From Alphaproteobacteria bacterium (GTDB taxonomy: Bacteria > Pseudomonadota > Alphaproteobacteria > UBA8366 > Aestuariispiraceae), in contig JAWPMN010000001.1 of the NCBI GenBank assembly GCA_033344895.1, positions 310,001 to 374,000 of the forward strand: DNA of 64,000 nt, in the 5' to 3' direction. The notes below the pieces were generated by a model, which did not search any database, was not told the DNA's origin, and saw nothing but the letters and a program-made list of their open reading frames with translations. Below are positions 30,405-40,300 of this stretch, one piece after another; positions within the stretch are counted from its first letter, which is position 1; every line of letters begins with the position of its first letter. A program made the position numbers and the translations under genes.

Positions 30405-30800
30405 TCAGCGGCCCCGGTGGCGATTCCAGGCGTACAGTGCGGGCGCGAGCACCCAATCGTAAAGCGCTGCGCCCAGATGGTAGACGCCCGGCAATGCCAC
30501 AAGGCGCGCCAGAGTGCGATAGCGCGGCATCTGTCGCCAGAGCACGAGAAACGCGTCCACCCCGCGATGGACGTTGCCTTCGGCGTCGAGGACCGTCATG
30601 CGGCGCTTCACATCTTCCCGATCCAGCCCCAGTTCTTCCAGGATCGGGGCATCGACACCCGATGAGATGTCCGCCCAGCCAATGACAACGGCCTGCCGCT
30701 CGCAATATCCCTGGTAATGGGAGATTTCGGCGCTGCAGACCGGACAGGCCCCGTGATAGAGGGCTGTTACACGGCCAGATGACGGTGTCGTTTCAGTCAT
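30405..30800 (-). CDS. DCC-family (DUF393) thiol-disulfide protein
   Basis: A 131-residue thioredoxin-fold protein with the motif GACPVC (Cys19 and Cys22), typical of the DCC/DUF393 family of predicted thiol-disulfide oxidoreductases. A C-terminal hydrophobic stretch (VYHLGAALYDWVLAPALYAW) follows. The family is often found beside membrane or redox genes and its targets are unknown. It lies immediately downstream of the MscS fusion gene on the same strand. Confidence 0.8.
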   Translation of the reverse strand: MTETTPSSGRVTALYHGACPVCSAEISHYQGYCERQAVVIGWADISSGVDAPILEELGLDREDVKRRMTVLDAEGNVHRGVDAFLVLWRQMPRYRTLARLVALPGVYHLGAALYDWVLAPALYAWNRHRGR

Positions 30801-30854
30801 AGGACAGATGTCGGGCGCATTCCCCTGCCCGGCAAGGGGAGCGGACCTCCTGTG

Positions 30855-33800
30855 CTACTCCGCCGCACCGCCGGCGGGCTGGGCCTTTCCGACGACCGGA
30901 TGCGGCGCCGACTTCTTGTGACGGATCAGATCGATTTCCATCGGGGCCGGCCCCTGCTCGATACCGTCCTCCCCGAACTGCTCGAAGACTTCGATATAGA
31001 CGGTATCGCGGACGATCTCGAAATCGAAGTATTCGTCGATCCAGAAGTCCACACGATAGCGGTGGAACAGGCCCAGTTCGAACACCTTCACGCCGTCATA
31101 GCGCCAAGTGTAGTCGTCCAGCGCATCGTCCCGCCCCAGGACCTCGACCAGACGGGCCCGAATGCGGGCCTCCGCTGCACGAATGGATTCCTCCACCTGG
31201 CGCGGCTGATAGCGTTCCGGCACGAAAAACTCCGCACTGAACCGAACCATGTCCCCGGTCGAATAGTTCTGGATCAGGGCTTCGGACACCTGCCCGTTCG
31301 GGATGCTGACATGGTAGCCGTCGCGGGTCATCAGACGCATCGTTCGCCAGGTGATATCCGTCACCTGACCGATCATCTCATCCACCATCACCCAGTCACC
31401 GACCTTGAACGGCCGCTCGATGTTGAGAACGATCCCGGAAAAGATGTTCGCGATATTCGCCTGGATCGCCAGACCGATGATCATGGCCAGCAAGCCGGAC
31501 GTGGCCAGCAGGCTGGTCAGTTTCTGATCGAACACGAAGGCCACGACGCCGAAGATTGCCAGCAAGTAAACGCTGCCCGATGCGAAGAGACGCACGACAT
31601 TGGGGATCCTGCGGCCTGAGCGCTCCTCGATCGGAACCCACAGGAACCGTTCCAGCGAAATCACCAGCAGCCGTGCCGGGATCAGCCACCACAGCGTGTC
31701 GAAAATCATCACGAACGTATCGGTGACGGCGTCCGGCATGTTCTGCGCCGAATAGTCGAGCACCAGCGTTCCGAGCGAGACCAGCAGGATCGGCCAGCAG
31801 ATCACTCGAATCCCCAGGGTCTGGAAGCGCCAGAACTGCCCGCGGTCCTTGCGGTCCATGACGGCCGCGAAGAGCAGACCGACGATTGCAAAGATCAACA
31901 GGTAGACGAACCAGTTGTAAGGAACGGCATCGGCAGGATCGACCCCGGCCTGGCCCAGGATGACGCCCAGATCGATGCGGGTGAATTCCGGTGCCTGCTT
32001 TCCGAAGCCAATGAATGCCGGATCCCCCTCCCCGGTGCCTTCGTAGACTTCCTGGGAAATCCAGCTGCGCTCCGCAGTCCACTCCGGCAATGCGGCGAAG
32101 ACACGGCGCTCGCGAAGTCCGTCCAGCAGCGGATCGCCACTCGGCCCTTCGCCCAGGAGCGAGGCCAGATCGATATCGCCCAGCCCCAGGACATCCAACC
32201 AGCCCTCCGCCTCAGCCACTTCCGCGGCCGCCGGCTGAGCTGGGCCCGCCGTCGCGGCATCGTTGCGGGACTTCACCAATCCCATGCCGAGCACGTCGGT
32301 GACATACATGAGGTTGTTGCGGCTGAGCAGTCGGTGATGGAAGCCCAACCCGGTCAGAAGCGTGCCGTAGGCATGCTTGATGTCGGAAAATTCGAGCTTG
32401 AATGTCCCCGACACCCGGTAGGATTCGTATTTCAGGTCGCCGTCGACCCCGGTCTTGTCCGGTTCGCCCAAGCTGATCGGCTCCACCGCGTTCACGAACA
32501 CGATGTCCTGCGGCTCAAAATCGCCGCGATAGCGGAACCAGATCAGGAAATCGATCTTGAACCGGTCTTCCAGAACGACAGTGTCCTCGCCCTGCTGTTC
32601 GAAGACCTTCTCGACATTCTGAAGCTGGACGCCGGTATAGACGACATTGGTTCGATACATGAACCGGTCGTTGACATAGAGAACCTTGCCTTGCTGCACC
32701 AGATCCAGGAAGCCTGTCACGCCGCGTTCCAGAATGGGCTGCAACTGCGTCAGCGCCGAGATCATGCTGGCGCCGTTGTAGAGACCGATCTGAACGCTCG
32801 TCGTGTTCTCGCCGGCCGGCCCGAAATACCGTTCGCCGCCGACCACACGCGTGGCGCGTTCGGGATGGTCGAACCCGTTCAGGTAATCCCGGACGGCACC
32901 GCGCAGCACCTCAATCGGGGCGAGTTCCGCCTCTGCCTCGTCAGCCGGTGCCTGCCCGATATCGGAAAGAATGCCCGCGATGGCCAGATGCGCCGCATCA
33001 AAGGCGAAGGCGGCGGTCCAGTCGGGCGTGATCCCATATTCCGAGATGTGATCCGTTCGGAAATTCTGCGCGACCTCGGTCGCCGTATCGAAGAGAAGCG
33101 GCGTTGTGACAAAGATGCCGTTGGTCACAGACGCGGCAGGTTCACCGTCCGGCAGAACCGCCTGGACCTCGGATACAAAGGCCCCGGTGGCCATGTCGGA
33201 CAGTCCCACGATCCCGTTTCGGACCCGCCCCTGGCGCAGGGCCGTAACAATGCGCGCGGCCTGCGGCGCGCCGCCCTGGACGAAGATATGGCCCGTCAGC
33301 TTCTTGTCCCGCATTTCCTGCGCGATCGCTTCCGCACGACGCGTCAGGCCGTCCAGATTCGCCGGATCATAGGCCCAGAAGTTCAGCACCTTGGTGCCGA
33401 ACCGTCGGTAGGTCTTGTCGAACGCATCGGCCAGCTCACGACCGCGGGCGGTGTCGGCATGAATGATCGACACCGTTTCCTGTCCGACGACGTTGCGCAG
33501 ATAGTTCGCCAGAAAGCGGGTCTGCTCCAGATCGTCATAGACCGTACGGAACTGCCATTGCGGCTGGTCCCCTTCGGACCGGGCCTCGGCCGGTGCGGTG
33601 GTCAGAAGCGGAATTCCGGCGGCTTCATAGATCGGGGCAGCGGCGGCCGTCGCCTCCGGGGACCAATGACCGATGACGGCGGTGATGCCTTCGCGTCCGG
33701 CGATTTCCTGGGCGGCGGCGACAGCGCCTTCCGCCGAATTGAAGTCATCGAACTTTTCGATCACCACGGCGCGACCACGGATGCCGCCGCTCTCGTTAGT

Positions 33801-34043
33801 CTGTTCTGCGGCGAGGCTCGCCCCGCGCAGCATCGCCGCCCCGGATGCGGAATCCACCCCGTCCAGAGGACCGACAACCGCAATACGGACCGGATTCGAA
33901 TAGTTCAGGTCCAGAACAGTGACACGGGTCAGCAGCGAGAACACGGCCGATGTCCCGGCCATCATCAGCAGGATGACCAGGAACATATTCCGCTTGGTCA
34001 TCGGCCAGTTGCCGAAAACCGTCCGCCAAATTTTCTGAAACAC
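30855..34043 (-). CDS. Periplasmic-sensor / MscS fusion channel
   Basis: A 1062-residue membrane protein with an unusual domain order. Residues 19-40 are a membrane anchor. Residues 50-440 resemble a type I periplasmic binding protein of the Leu/Ile/Val (LivJ) class (IAVVGPLDGVDSASGAAMLRG..., VIGHWSPEATAAAAPIYEA). Residues 445-595 form a domain with YRTNVVYTGVQLQNVEKV, DFLIWFRYRGDFEPQDI and FVNAVEP, which resembles the beta-sandwich ligand-binding domain of Cys-loop (pentameric) receptors. A linker leads to about five membrane helices (residues 715-880) whose last, LLAMIIGLAIQANIANIFSG, is the MscS pore helix. The MscS beta and C-terminal domains (880-1035) follow. The product would be an inner-membrane channel gated or modulated by a periplasmic solute; this is inference from architecture. 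The Cys-loop resemblance is from pattern memory only. It lies 59 bp downstream of the adhesin stop on the same strand. Confidence 0.78.
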   Translation of the reverse strand: MFQKIWRTVFGNWPMTKRNMFLVILLMMAGTSAVFSLLTRVTVLDLNYSNPVRIAVVGPLDGVDSASGAAMLRGASLAAEQTNESGGIRGRAVVIEKFDDFNSAEGAVAAAQEIAGREGITAVIGHWSPEATAAAAPIYEAAGIPLLTTAPAEARSEGDQPQWQFRTVYDDLEQTRFLANYLRNVVGQETVSIIHADTARGRELADAFDKTYRRFGTKVLNFWAYDPANLDGLTRRAEAIAQEMRDKKLTGHIFVQGGAPQAARIVTALRQGRVRNGIVGLSDMATGAFVSEVQAVLPDGEPAASVTNGIFVTTPLLFDTATEVAQNFRTDHISEYGITPDWTAAFAFDAAHLAIAGILSDIGQAPADEAEAELAPIEVLRGAVRDYLNGFDHPERATRVVGGERYFGPAGENTTSVQIGLYNGASMISALTQLQPILERGVTGFLDLVQQGKVLYVNDRFMYRTNVVYTGVQLQNVEKVFEQQGEDTVVLEDRFKIDFLIWFRYRGDFEPQDIVFVNAVEPISLGEPDKTGVDGDLKYESYRVSGTFKLEFSDIKHAYGTLLTGLGFHHRLLSRNNLMYVTDVLGMGLVKSRNDAATAGPAQPAAAEVAEAEGWLDVLGLGDIDLASLLGEGPSGDPLLDGLRERRVFAALPEWTAERSWISQEVYEGTGEGDPAFIGFGKQAPEFTRIDLGVILGQAGVDPADAVPYNWFVYLLIFAIVGLLFAAVMDRKDRGQFWRFQTLGIRVICWPILLVSLGTLVLDYSAQNMPDAVTDTFVMIFDTLWWLIPARLLVISLERFLWVPIEERSGRRIPNVVRLFASGSVYLLAIFGVVAFVFDQKLTSLLATSGLLAMIIGLAIQANIANIFSGIVLNIERPFKVGDWVMVDEMIGQVTDITWRTMRLMTRDGYHVSIPNGQVSEALIQNYSTGDMVRFSAEFFVPERYQPRQVEESIRAAEARIRARLVEVLGRDDALDDYTWRYDGVKVFELGLFHRYRVDFWIDEYFDFEIVRDTVYIEVFEQFGEDGIEQGPAPMEIDLIRHKKSAPHPVVGKAQPAGGAAE

Positions 34044-34101
34044 GACCCGCCCCCACTTGTCTGAACGCGGTCAGGGGCGCAGCGTCGAACGCGAAACGGC
34101 C

Positions 34102-37100
34102 TCAGACCACGGTAACGTCGATTTGTTCGGTTACTGTATCCGTTCCGTCGGAAATCTCCACAATGAAGCTGTCATCCGACCCGCTGCCGTCGTGATCATA
34201 GACGAATGTGTTGCCGTTGAAACTGACCGATCCATGCTGCGGGCCCTGCGCAAGGCTGTAGGAAAGCTGGTCTCCGTCCGGATCCGAGCCCATCAGCAGG
34301 CCCTTGTAGACCTCATTGTTGCTGATCGACAGCTCAATCAGATTTTCGCGTGCCGCATTCGCGCTCATCGTGCCGTCATGACCGTTTCCGGTCAGATCGG
34401 TCACCGCCGTGCCTACCGATTCGTTGAACGTCCAGTAACCGGACAGCCCCGTCTCGTTGCCGCTCAGCTGCTGGTGCATGGTCTGATTGATTTCCAGTTC
34501 GGTTCGGGCGGTATCCCAGATCCGAACTTCATCCATCGGATAGGTGTATCCCGTTCCTTGCGCGCTCGGGGAATGCGCCGGGTCGCCGATCATCAGCGAA
34601 TCCGAGGTCGAGGAGATGTTGCCCTTCGTCCAGACATCGTCGTAACCGCCGCCCGCAATGGTCCAGCCGTTTTCGCTTCCGTCCAGATAGGCGCTCAACT
34701 GACCGTCCGTGGGATGGCTGCCCTGATCGATGACCATGGCGACATGATGCCAGCCGGAATCGACCCCTGACATGTCCAGTTCCAGCTCGCCCTGGCCCGT
34801 GCCTGTCGACGTCCGCGCAATCAGCGTGTTTCCATTCATGAACAGGGAATATCCCGGGTCCGTCGACCCGTCGGTATTGCCTTTGGACATCAGGAACTGC
34901 AGCCCCGCAACACCGCCGGCGCCCGGCCAGTAGAACCACATTTCGGCCGTCATATCCCCGGTTCCGGGCTCCAGATCGGCGTGGTGGCCGATTTCGACGT
35001 AATCCGCGGTGCCGAGACTGACCGCATTCTGCGTTCCGTGGATCGTGAAACTGCGGCTGCCAGCCGTCGCCGCGCCATGCTCGTCGATCACGTCGTAGGT
35101 AACGGTAACGACCTCGCTCTGTCCGGCCCCCAGATTGGCGAACTGCGCGGTATCGATGCTCAATGCTCCCGACGCGCCGTCGAGTGTGTAGGAGACAGTG
35201 CGTGCCCCATTGCTGGAAACGACAGAGGCGTTCGACACTGTGAGCACGTCGCCATCCGGATCGCTGGCATCGCTCAGCAGATTGGAACTGAGTGTACCGG
35301 ACCCTGACTCGATCCCGCCAACCGGGATTTCCGCAGAAATGACCAGATTGTCGATCCCCCAGCTTTCATCGCTGATGTCCTGGTCCAGCGTGGAGGTAAA
35401 GCCAAGCTGCAGCATCGGATTGCCATTTGCGTCGACCGGCAGGGCCGCGATCTGCTGCTGTGTCAGGGTCATATCGACCCGGAAGGAATGGTCGTCCCAT
35501 CCGCCGTTGAAACCGGGCCCCTGGTTCACCCCCTGGGCGAACGTGACGGCGACCGTATCATCGATGCCGGGTACCGGGCCCGCGACAGTCGTGTTGTAGA
35601 CGAAGGAGCGCGCGGCAACAGTCTGGCCACCGATCTGGATCTGGAAGTTTTCGCCGTCCCAGGTATCCATCTTGTAGAAATCGAAACTGATTGTCGTCTC
35701 GTTGGCGCCGGCCGGCAAGGTGAAGGTCTTTGACGTCGACGCGCCGTTGCCGAAAGCCCCCATGAATTCGGTCTGAACGGTCGCCGTATCCGTCGTCGTG
35801 GAATTGCTCCAGCCGGACGCCCCGTTTTCGAAATCTTCCGACGCAATGTTGAAAGTCATGGTTTCGCTGAAGGTCGCCGAGACATTGGCGGAGACCCCGT
35901 CGAAGTTTCCGGTCGCGTCTGCAACAACCTCGCCAGGCGCGAAGCCGTCCCTGAAATTGTATAGCGCGCGCAATCCGGCTTCATCGCCGACCAAGCTGGC
36001 TTGATAATTGTCTGCGATTTCGGTGTCCGTCCGAGCATGATCCCAGATCCGGAATTCGGACATCTGACCGTCGAAATAACGGCCGCTGCCATCGCCGAGC
36101 CAGGCACCGATGGCAGTGCCCGTGATCTGACCGCCGGACGCCCCGACAATGGAGAAGTTCCCGGCCACAGTCGCATCAAGCTGTCCGTCGATATACAGGT
36201 TCGCCTGCGTGTTATCGAAGGTAATGGCGACATGGTGCCACTCGCCGGTCGGGATGGTCGTGTTGCTGCTGATCGTACCGCTCTGGTTCGATCCCTGGAA
36301 CAGGACCTGACCCGGGGTGCCGTCGCCGATCCGGAAAATGGCCAGGCTGTTTACGCCATTGGCCTGCTGCGTGAAGATGGCTTCCTGGTTGTTCGTATCC
36401 AGATAGACCCATGTCTCGATCGTGCCCGCCGTCAGGCCGTTCACTGTCGCGTCGGGCACGTCGATATGGGCATTGGCGCCGTTGAATTCGGCGACCGCCG
36501 AGACATTTGTGGCCTCTCCGGCAATCAGCGGCGCGTTGTTGATCAGGTTCACGGTCACGGAAATCTGCTGGACGGTCTCACCGCCGTTACCGTCGGTGAC
36601 CCGTACCGCGAAAGCATCCACCCCGGAAAAGCCCGGATCGGGCGTATAGGAATAGGTTCCGTCCGCATTGACCACTGCCGTGCCATGGGCGCCATCGGCG
36701 GACAACGAGTAGGACAGCGCATCCCCGTCCGCGTCCCCGGCCACGATGGTGCCCTGCAGCACACTGTCGGCCTCGAGCGAAACCGAATTGGAGACCGTGG
36801 CGTAGACGCCAACGCCGGGCGCGATCGACGCACCGCCGGACATCGTCCCATCATTGCCATGGCCCGTCGCGTCGGTGACGGTCGCGCCGTCGGCCCCGTC
36901 GAAGCTCAGGTTCATGACCAGACCGGGCTCGTACCACGGTTCCGCCAGTTCGCCGTTCATCGACGCCTGGATTTCCGCCTGACTGCGCGCCGTGTTCCAG
37001 ACCCGCACATCGTCGATCAGTCCGTCGAAGTTTCGGCCGGCGATAACGTCGTCGCCGATGGTCCAGGGATCGCTGTTGGCCGACCCCAGCGTAAAGGGTG

Positions 37101-37362
37101 CGGAGGCCGTAAGCTGGCCGTCGATATAGGCGTTCATCGTCGTACCGTCATAGGTGAAGGCGACGTGCTGCCACTGACCGGCGACGATGGGTCCCGAATA
37201 GGGAATGCTGGTAGCCCCGTTCCACAGGCCGATCGTGCCGTCGATGATATGCATGCGATAGGTCGAATAATCGGCCTGCGATAGGTCGAATAATCGGCCT
37301 GCGACCGGTCCGACTTGTCGAATATGGTTGTCAGCCCGCTGACACTGTCCGGGTTCAGCCAC
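34102..37362 (-). pseudogene. C-terminal part of giant LamG/cadherin-like adhesin, out of frame with its start
   Basis: The 3' portion of the adhesin gene, in a different frame from the 5' part because of the 23-bp duplication at 37254-37304. It encodes three or four LamG/concanavalin-like modules (for example QADYSTYRMHIIDGTIGLW, then WQHVAFTYDGTTMNAYIDGQL) interleaved with cadherin-like/Ig-like VCBS domains (DGDALSYSLSADGAHGTAVV). It ends in a cadherin-like domain (YSLAQGPQHGSVSFNG). The apparent start near 37362 is only a GTG in the duplicated region, so this part is not expected to be made unless the frame is restored. The frame itself is intact over more than a thousand codons, which argues for recent or reversible damage. 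Confidence 0.75.
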
Positions 37363-40300
37363 ATTTCGACCGTGATCGGCGAATTCCCGCCGACCGTGAA
37401 ATCAGGCACATCCGCGATTTCCACGCGGCCGTCATTGCCATCCAGCGCCAGGGCCGAATGCCCGGTGACACCCAGAATGTCCGGCGCGTCGTTGTCCGGC
37501 GTGACCGTCACCTCGACCGTCCGGGTTTCAGTCGGCGCCGTGCCGTCGTCGACACTCACCGTGACATTGGCTGTGCCGAAGAAGTCGGGGGCACCGGTAA
37601 AGGTCGCGGTTCCCATCGCAGCCTGCACATCGGCCGGCGTACCGGTGATGCTGATACCGTTGGCGACCGCCTGAACCGTTGCGCCGCCGAAGCCTGGATT
37701 TGCCGCCAGCGACCCCTGGGCGGAGGTCAGGGTAACCGTCAGAACATCGCCGTCGGCATCCGCAACCACGATCCCCGTCAGTGGGATCGCGGTGTCCTCC
37801 ACACCGGACTGCAGGGCATCGCCGCTGCTAATCTCGGCATTGTTCAGCGTAATCGGCGGTGCGCCGGGTACGCTGCTTTCCAGCGACCCATCGAAGCCGT
37901 ATTCGGCAATGAGATCCGGATGATCCAGCGGATCCAGCGGCGCGGACATGGTCGCCTGGATATTGGCCTCTGACCGCACACTGTTCCAGACGCGCAGCCC
38001 GTCGAATTCAGCATCCAATGCCTGGCTGGATTCAAAGGAACCGCCGACAGCATCCTGATCGGAGCCCAGGACCAGCGTCCCGCCGGTGGTCAGCGCACCG
38101 GTCGCCCCCAGCGACAGGACGGGCTGACCGTCGACATGGAGCACCGTGTCGTCAACGCCGGGGCCGAAGCTCAGCGCCACGTGATGCCAATTGCCGTCGG
38201 TCAGGCTGCCGGCACCGACCGATCCTAGGTTACTGTTATTGAGCCAGACCTGCAAATTGCCGCCGCTCAGCGTGACCCACAACTCGTTCGGCGATCCCGG
38301 AACCGCATAGGATAACAGGGCGCCATTCGAATCCGTCGTCTTGACCCATGTCTCGATCGTGCCCGCCTCGGTCGGGAAGGTATCGAAATCGGCCACAGCC
38401 GCGTAGGAGAAGCTTGAATCGTTCCCGTTCGTCCCCGTACCGGTGGTCGACAGCGCACCCGGAACGAACAGCGTCGGCGCATCGTTGGTGCCGGTTATCG
38501 TGACCGAAACGGTGTTCTGCGTTGTTGTCGTGCCATCGGACACGCCATAGGTGAAAGACAGCACCTCGCTTTGGCCTGCCGCAAGATCCTCGAACTGACC
38601 GGCTGCGAAGACCAGATTGCCGTCCGCATCGATCGTTGCACCAACATCGCGACTGCCATTCGCGACCTGCTGAAGGTTCACCGCCGACAGGGGTTCCCCG
38701 TCAACGTCGCTTTGCCCGGCCAACAGATCGACCGTGAAGGTCGCGCTGTCCTCACCGAACGTGCGCGTCACGGCGGAAACAACCGGTGCATCATTCGAAC
38801 CGTTGATCGTCACCTGCACTGTGTTCTGGGTCGTCGTCGTCCCGTCGGACACATCATAGGTGAAGGAGAGAACTTCCGACTCCCCGTCATCCAGGTCCTC
38901 GAACTGACCGGCCGCAAAAACCAGATTGCCGTTCGCATCAATCGTCGCGCCGACATTCCGGCCGCCGGTCTGTGCAAGCGAAGCCGCGGACAGGGCCTCG
39001 ACATCGACATCCGTCTGGCCCGTAAGCAGATTGACGGAGACCGCACCGGAATCCTCACCGCGGGTCGTCGCAATCGCCGCAACCGACGGCGCATCATTCG
39101 AACCGGTAATCGTCACCTGCACCGTGTTCTGCGTCGTCGTCGTCCCGTCGGACACATCATAGGTGAACGAGAGAACTTCGGACTCGCCGTCATCCAGGTT
39201 CTCGAACTGGCCGGCTGTAATGATCAGATTGCCATCTGCATCGATCGACGCATTAACAATGCGGCTGCCATTCGCGACCTGCTGGAGGTTCACCGCCGAC
39301 AAAGGCTCCCCGTCAACGTCGCTTTGCCCGGCCAACAGATCGACCGTGAAGGTCGCGCTGTCCTCACCGAACGTGCGCGTCACGGCGGAAACAACCGGTG
39401 CATCATTCGACCCGTTGATCGTCACCTGCACCGTATTCTGGGTCGTCGTCGTCCCGTCGGACACATCATAGGTGAAGGAGAGAACTTCCGACTCCCCGTC
39501 ATCCAGGTCCTCGAACTGACCGGCCGCAAAAACCAGATTGCCGTTCGCATCAATCGTCGCGCCGACAATGCGGCTGCCATTCGCGACCTGCTGAAGGTTC
39601 ACCGCCGACAGGGTGTCTGATGCATCAACATCGGACTGATCGATCAGAAGGTCGATCGCGAAGACGGGGTTGTCCTCACCAAAAACCCGAATGATCTGCA
39701 CCACATCGGGGGCATCGTTTCGCCCCTCGATCACCACCTGCGCGGTATTGGCGACGACACCGCCATTTCCATCGACCACGTTGTAGGACACGGAAAGCGT
39801 CACCTGCTGACCGTTCGGCAGGTCCTGGAACAGGAACGGTGCGATTTCCAGTATGCCGGTATCGTCATCCACCACAAAATGCGGCGGACTGGTGATCGGC
39901 CGGTTGTCGCTGGAGGTAATCACGACGGAATCCGTGTCCAGATCGTCGCTCGTATCGAGGTCGCTTGCGACAGACAGCAGTTCTATGCGGATCGGGTCCG
40001 GGTCGTCTTCGTTTGTAACTCCGGCGTCGATTGCCTGCGACACGGTGGGGACATCGTTCGTGCCGGTTACCGTGACGGTCAGGATGGCCGTATCCGTCGC
40101 ACCGGATGGATCCGATACTGTGTAGCTGATCTGGACATCCCGGTCTTCGCCAACCGCCAGGTCGTCGAAATCCGCGCCCGGATCAAAGGTGATGGAGCCG
40201 CCGCTGAAGGTAACCGTGCCGGAATTGGCGCCGACGGTCGCGGCGGTTACGGACAATGCATCGCTATCCGGGTCGGAATCGTTGCCGGCCACATTGACGG

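Noticed and set aside
38485-39725. Regular repeats resembling a CRISPR array
   Set aside because: The 300-bp repeats are in-frame protein repeats without unique spacers, and no cas genes are near.
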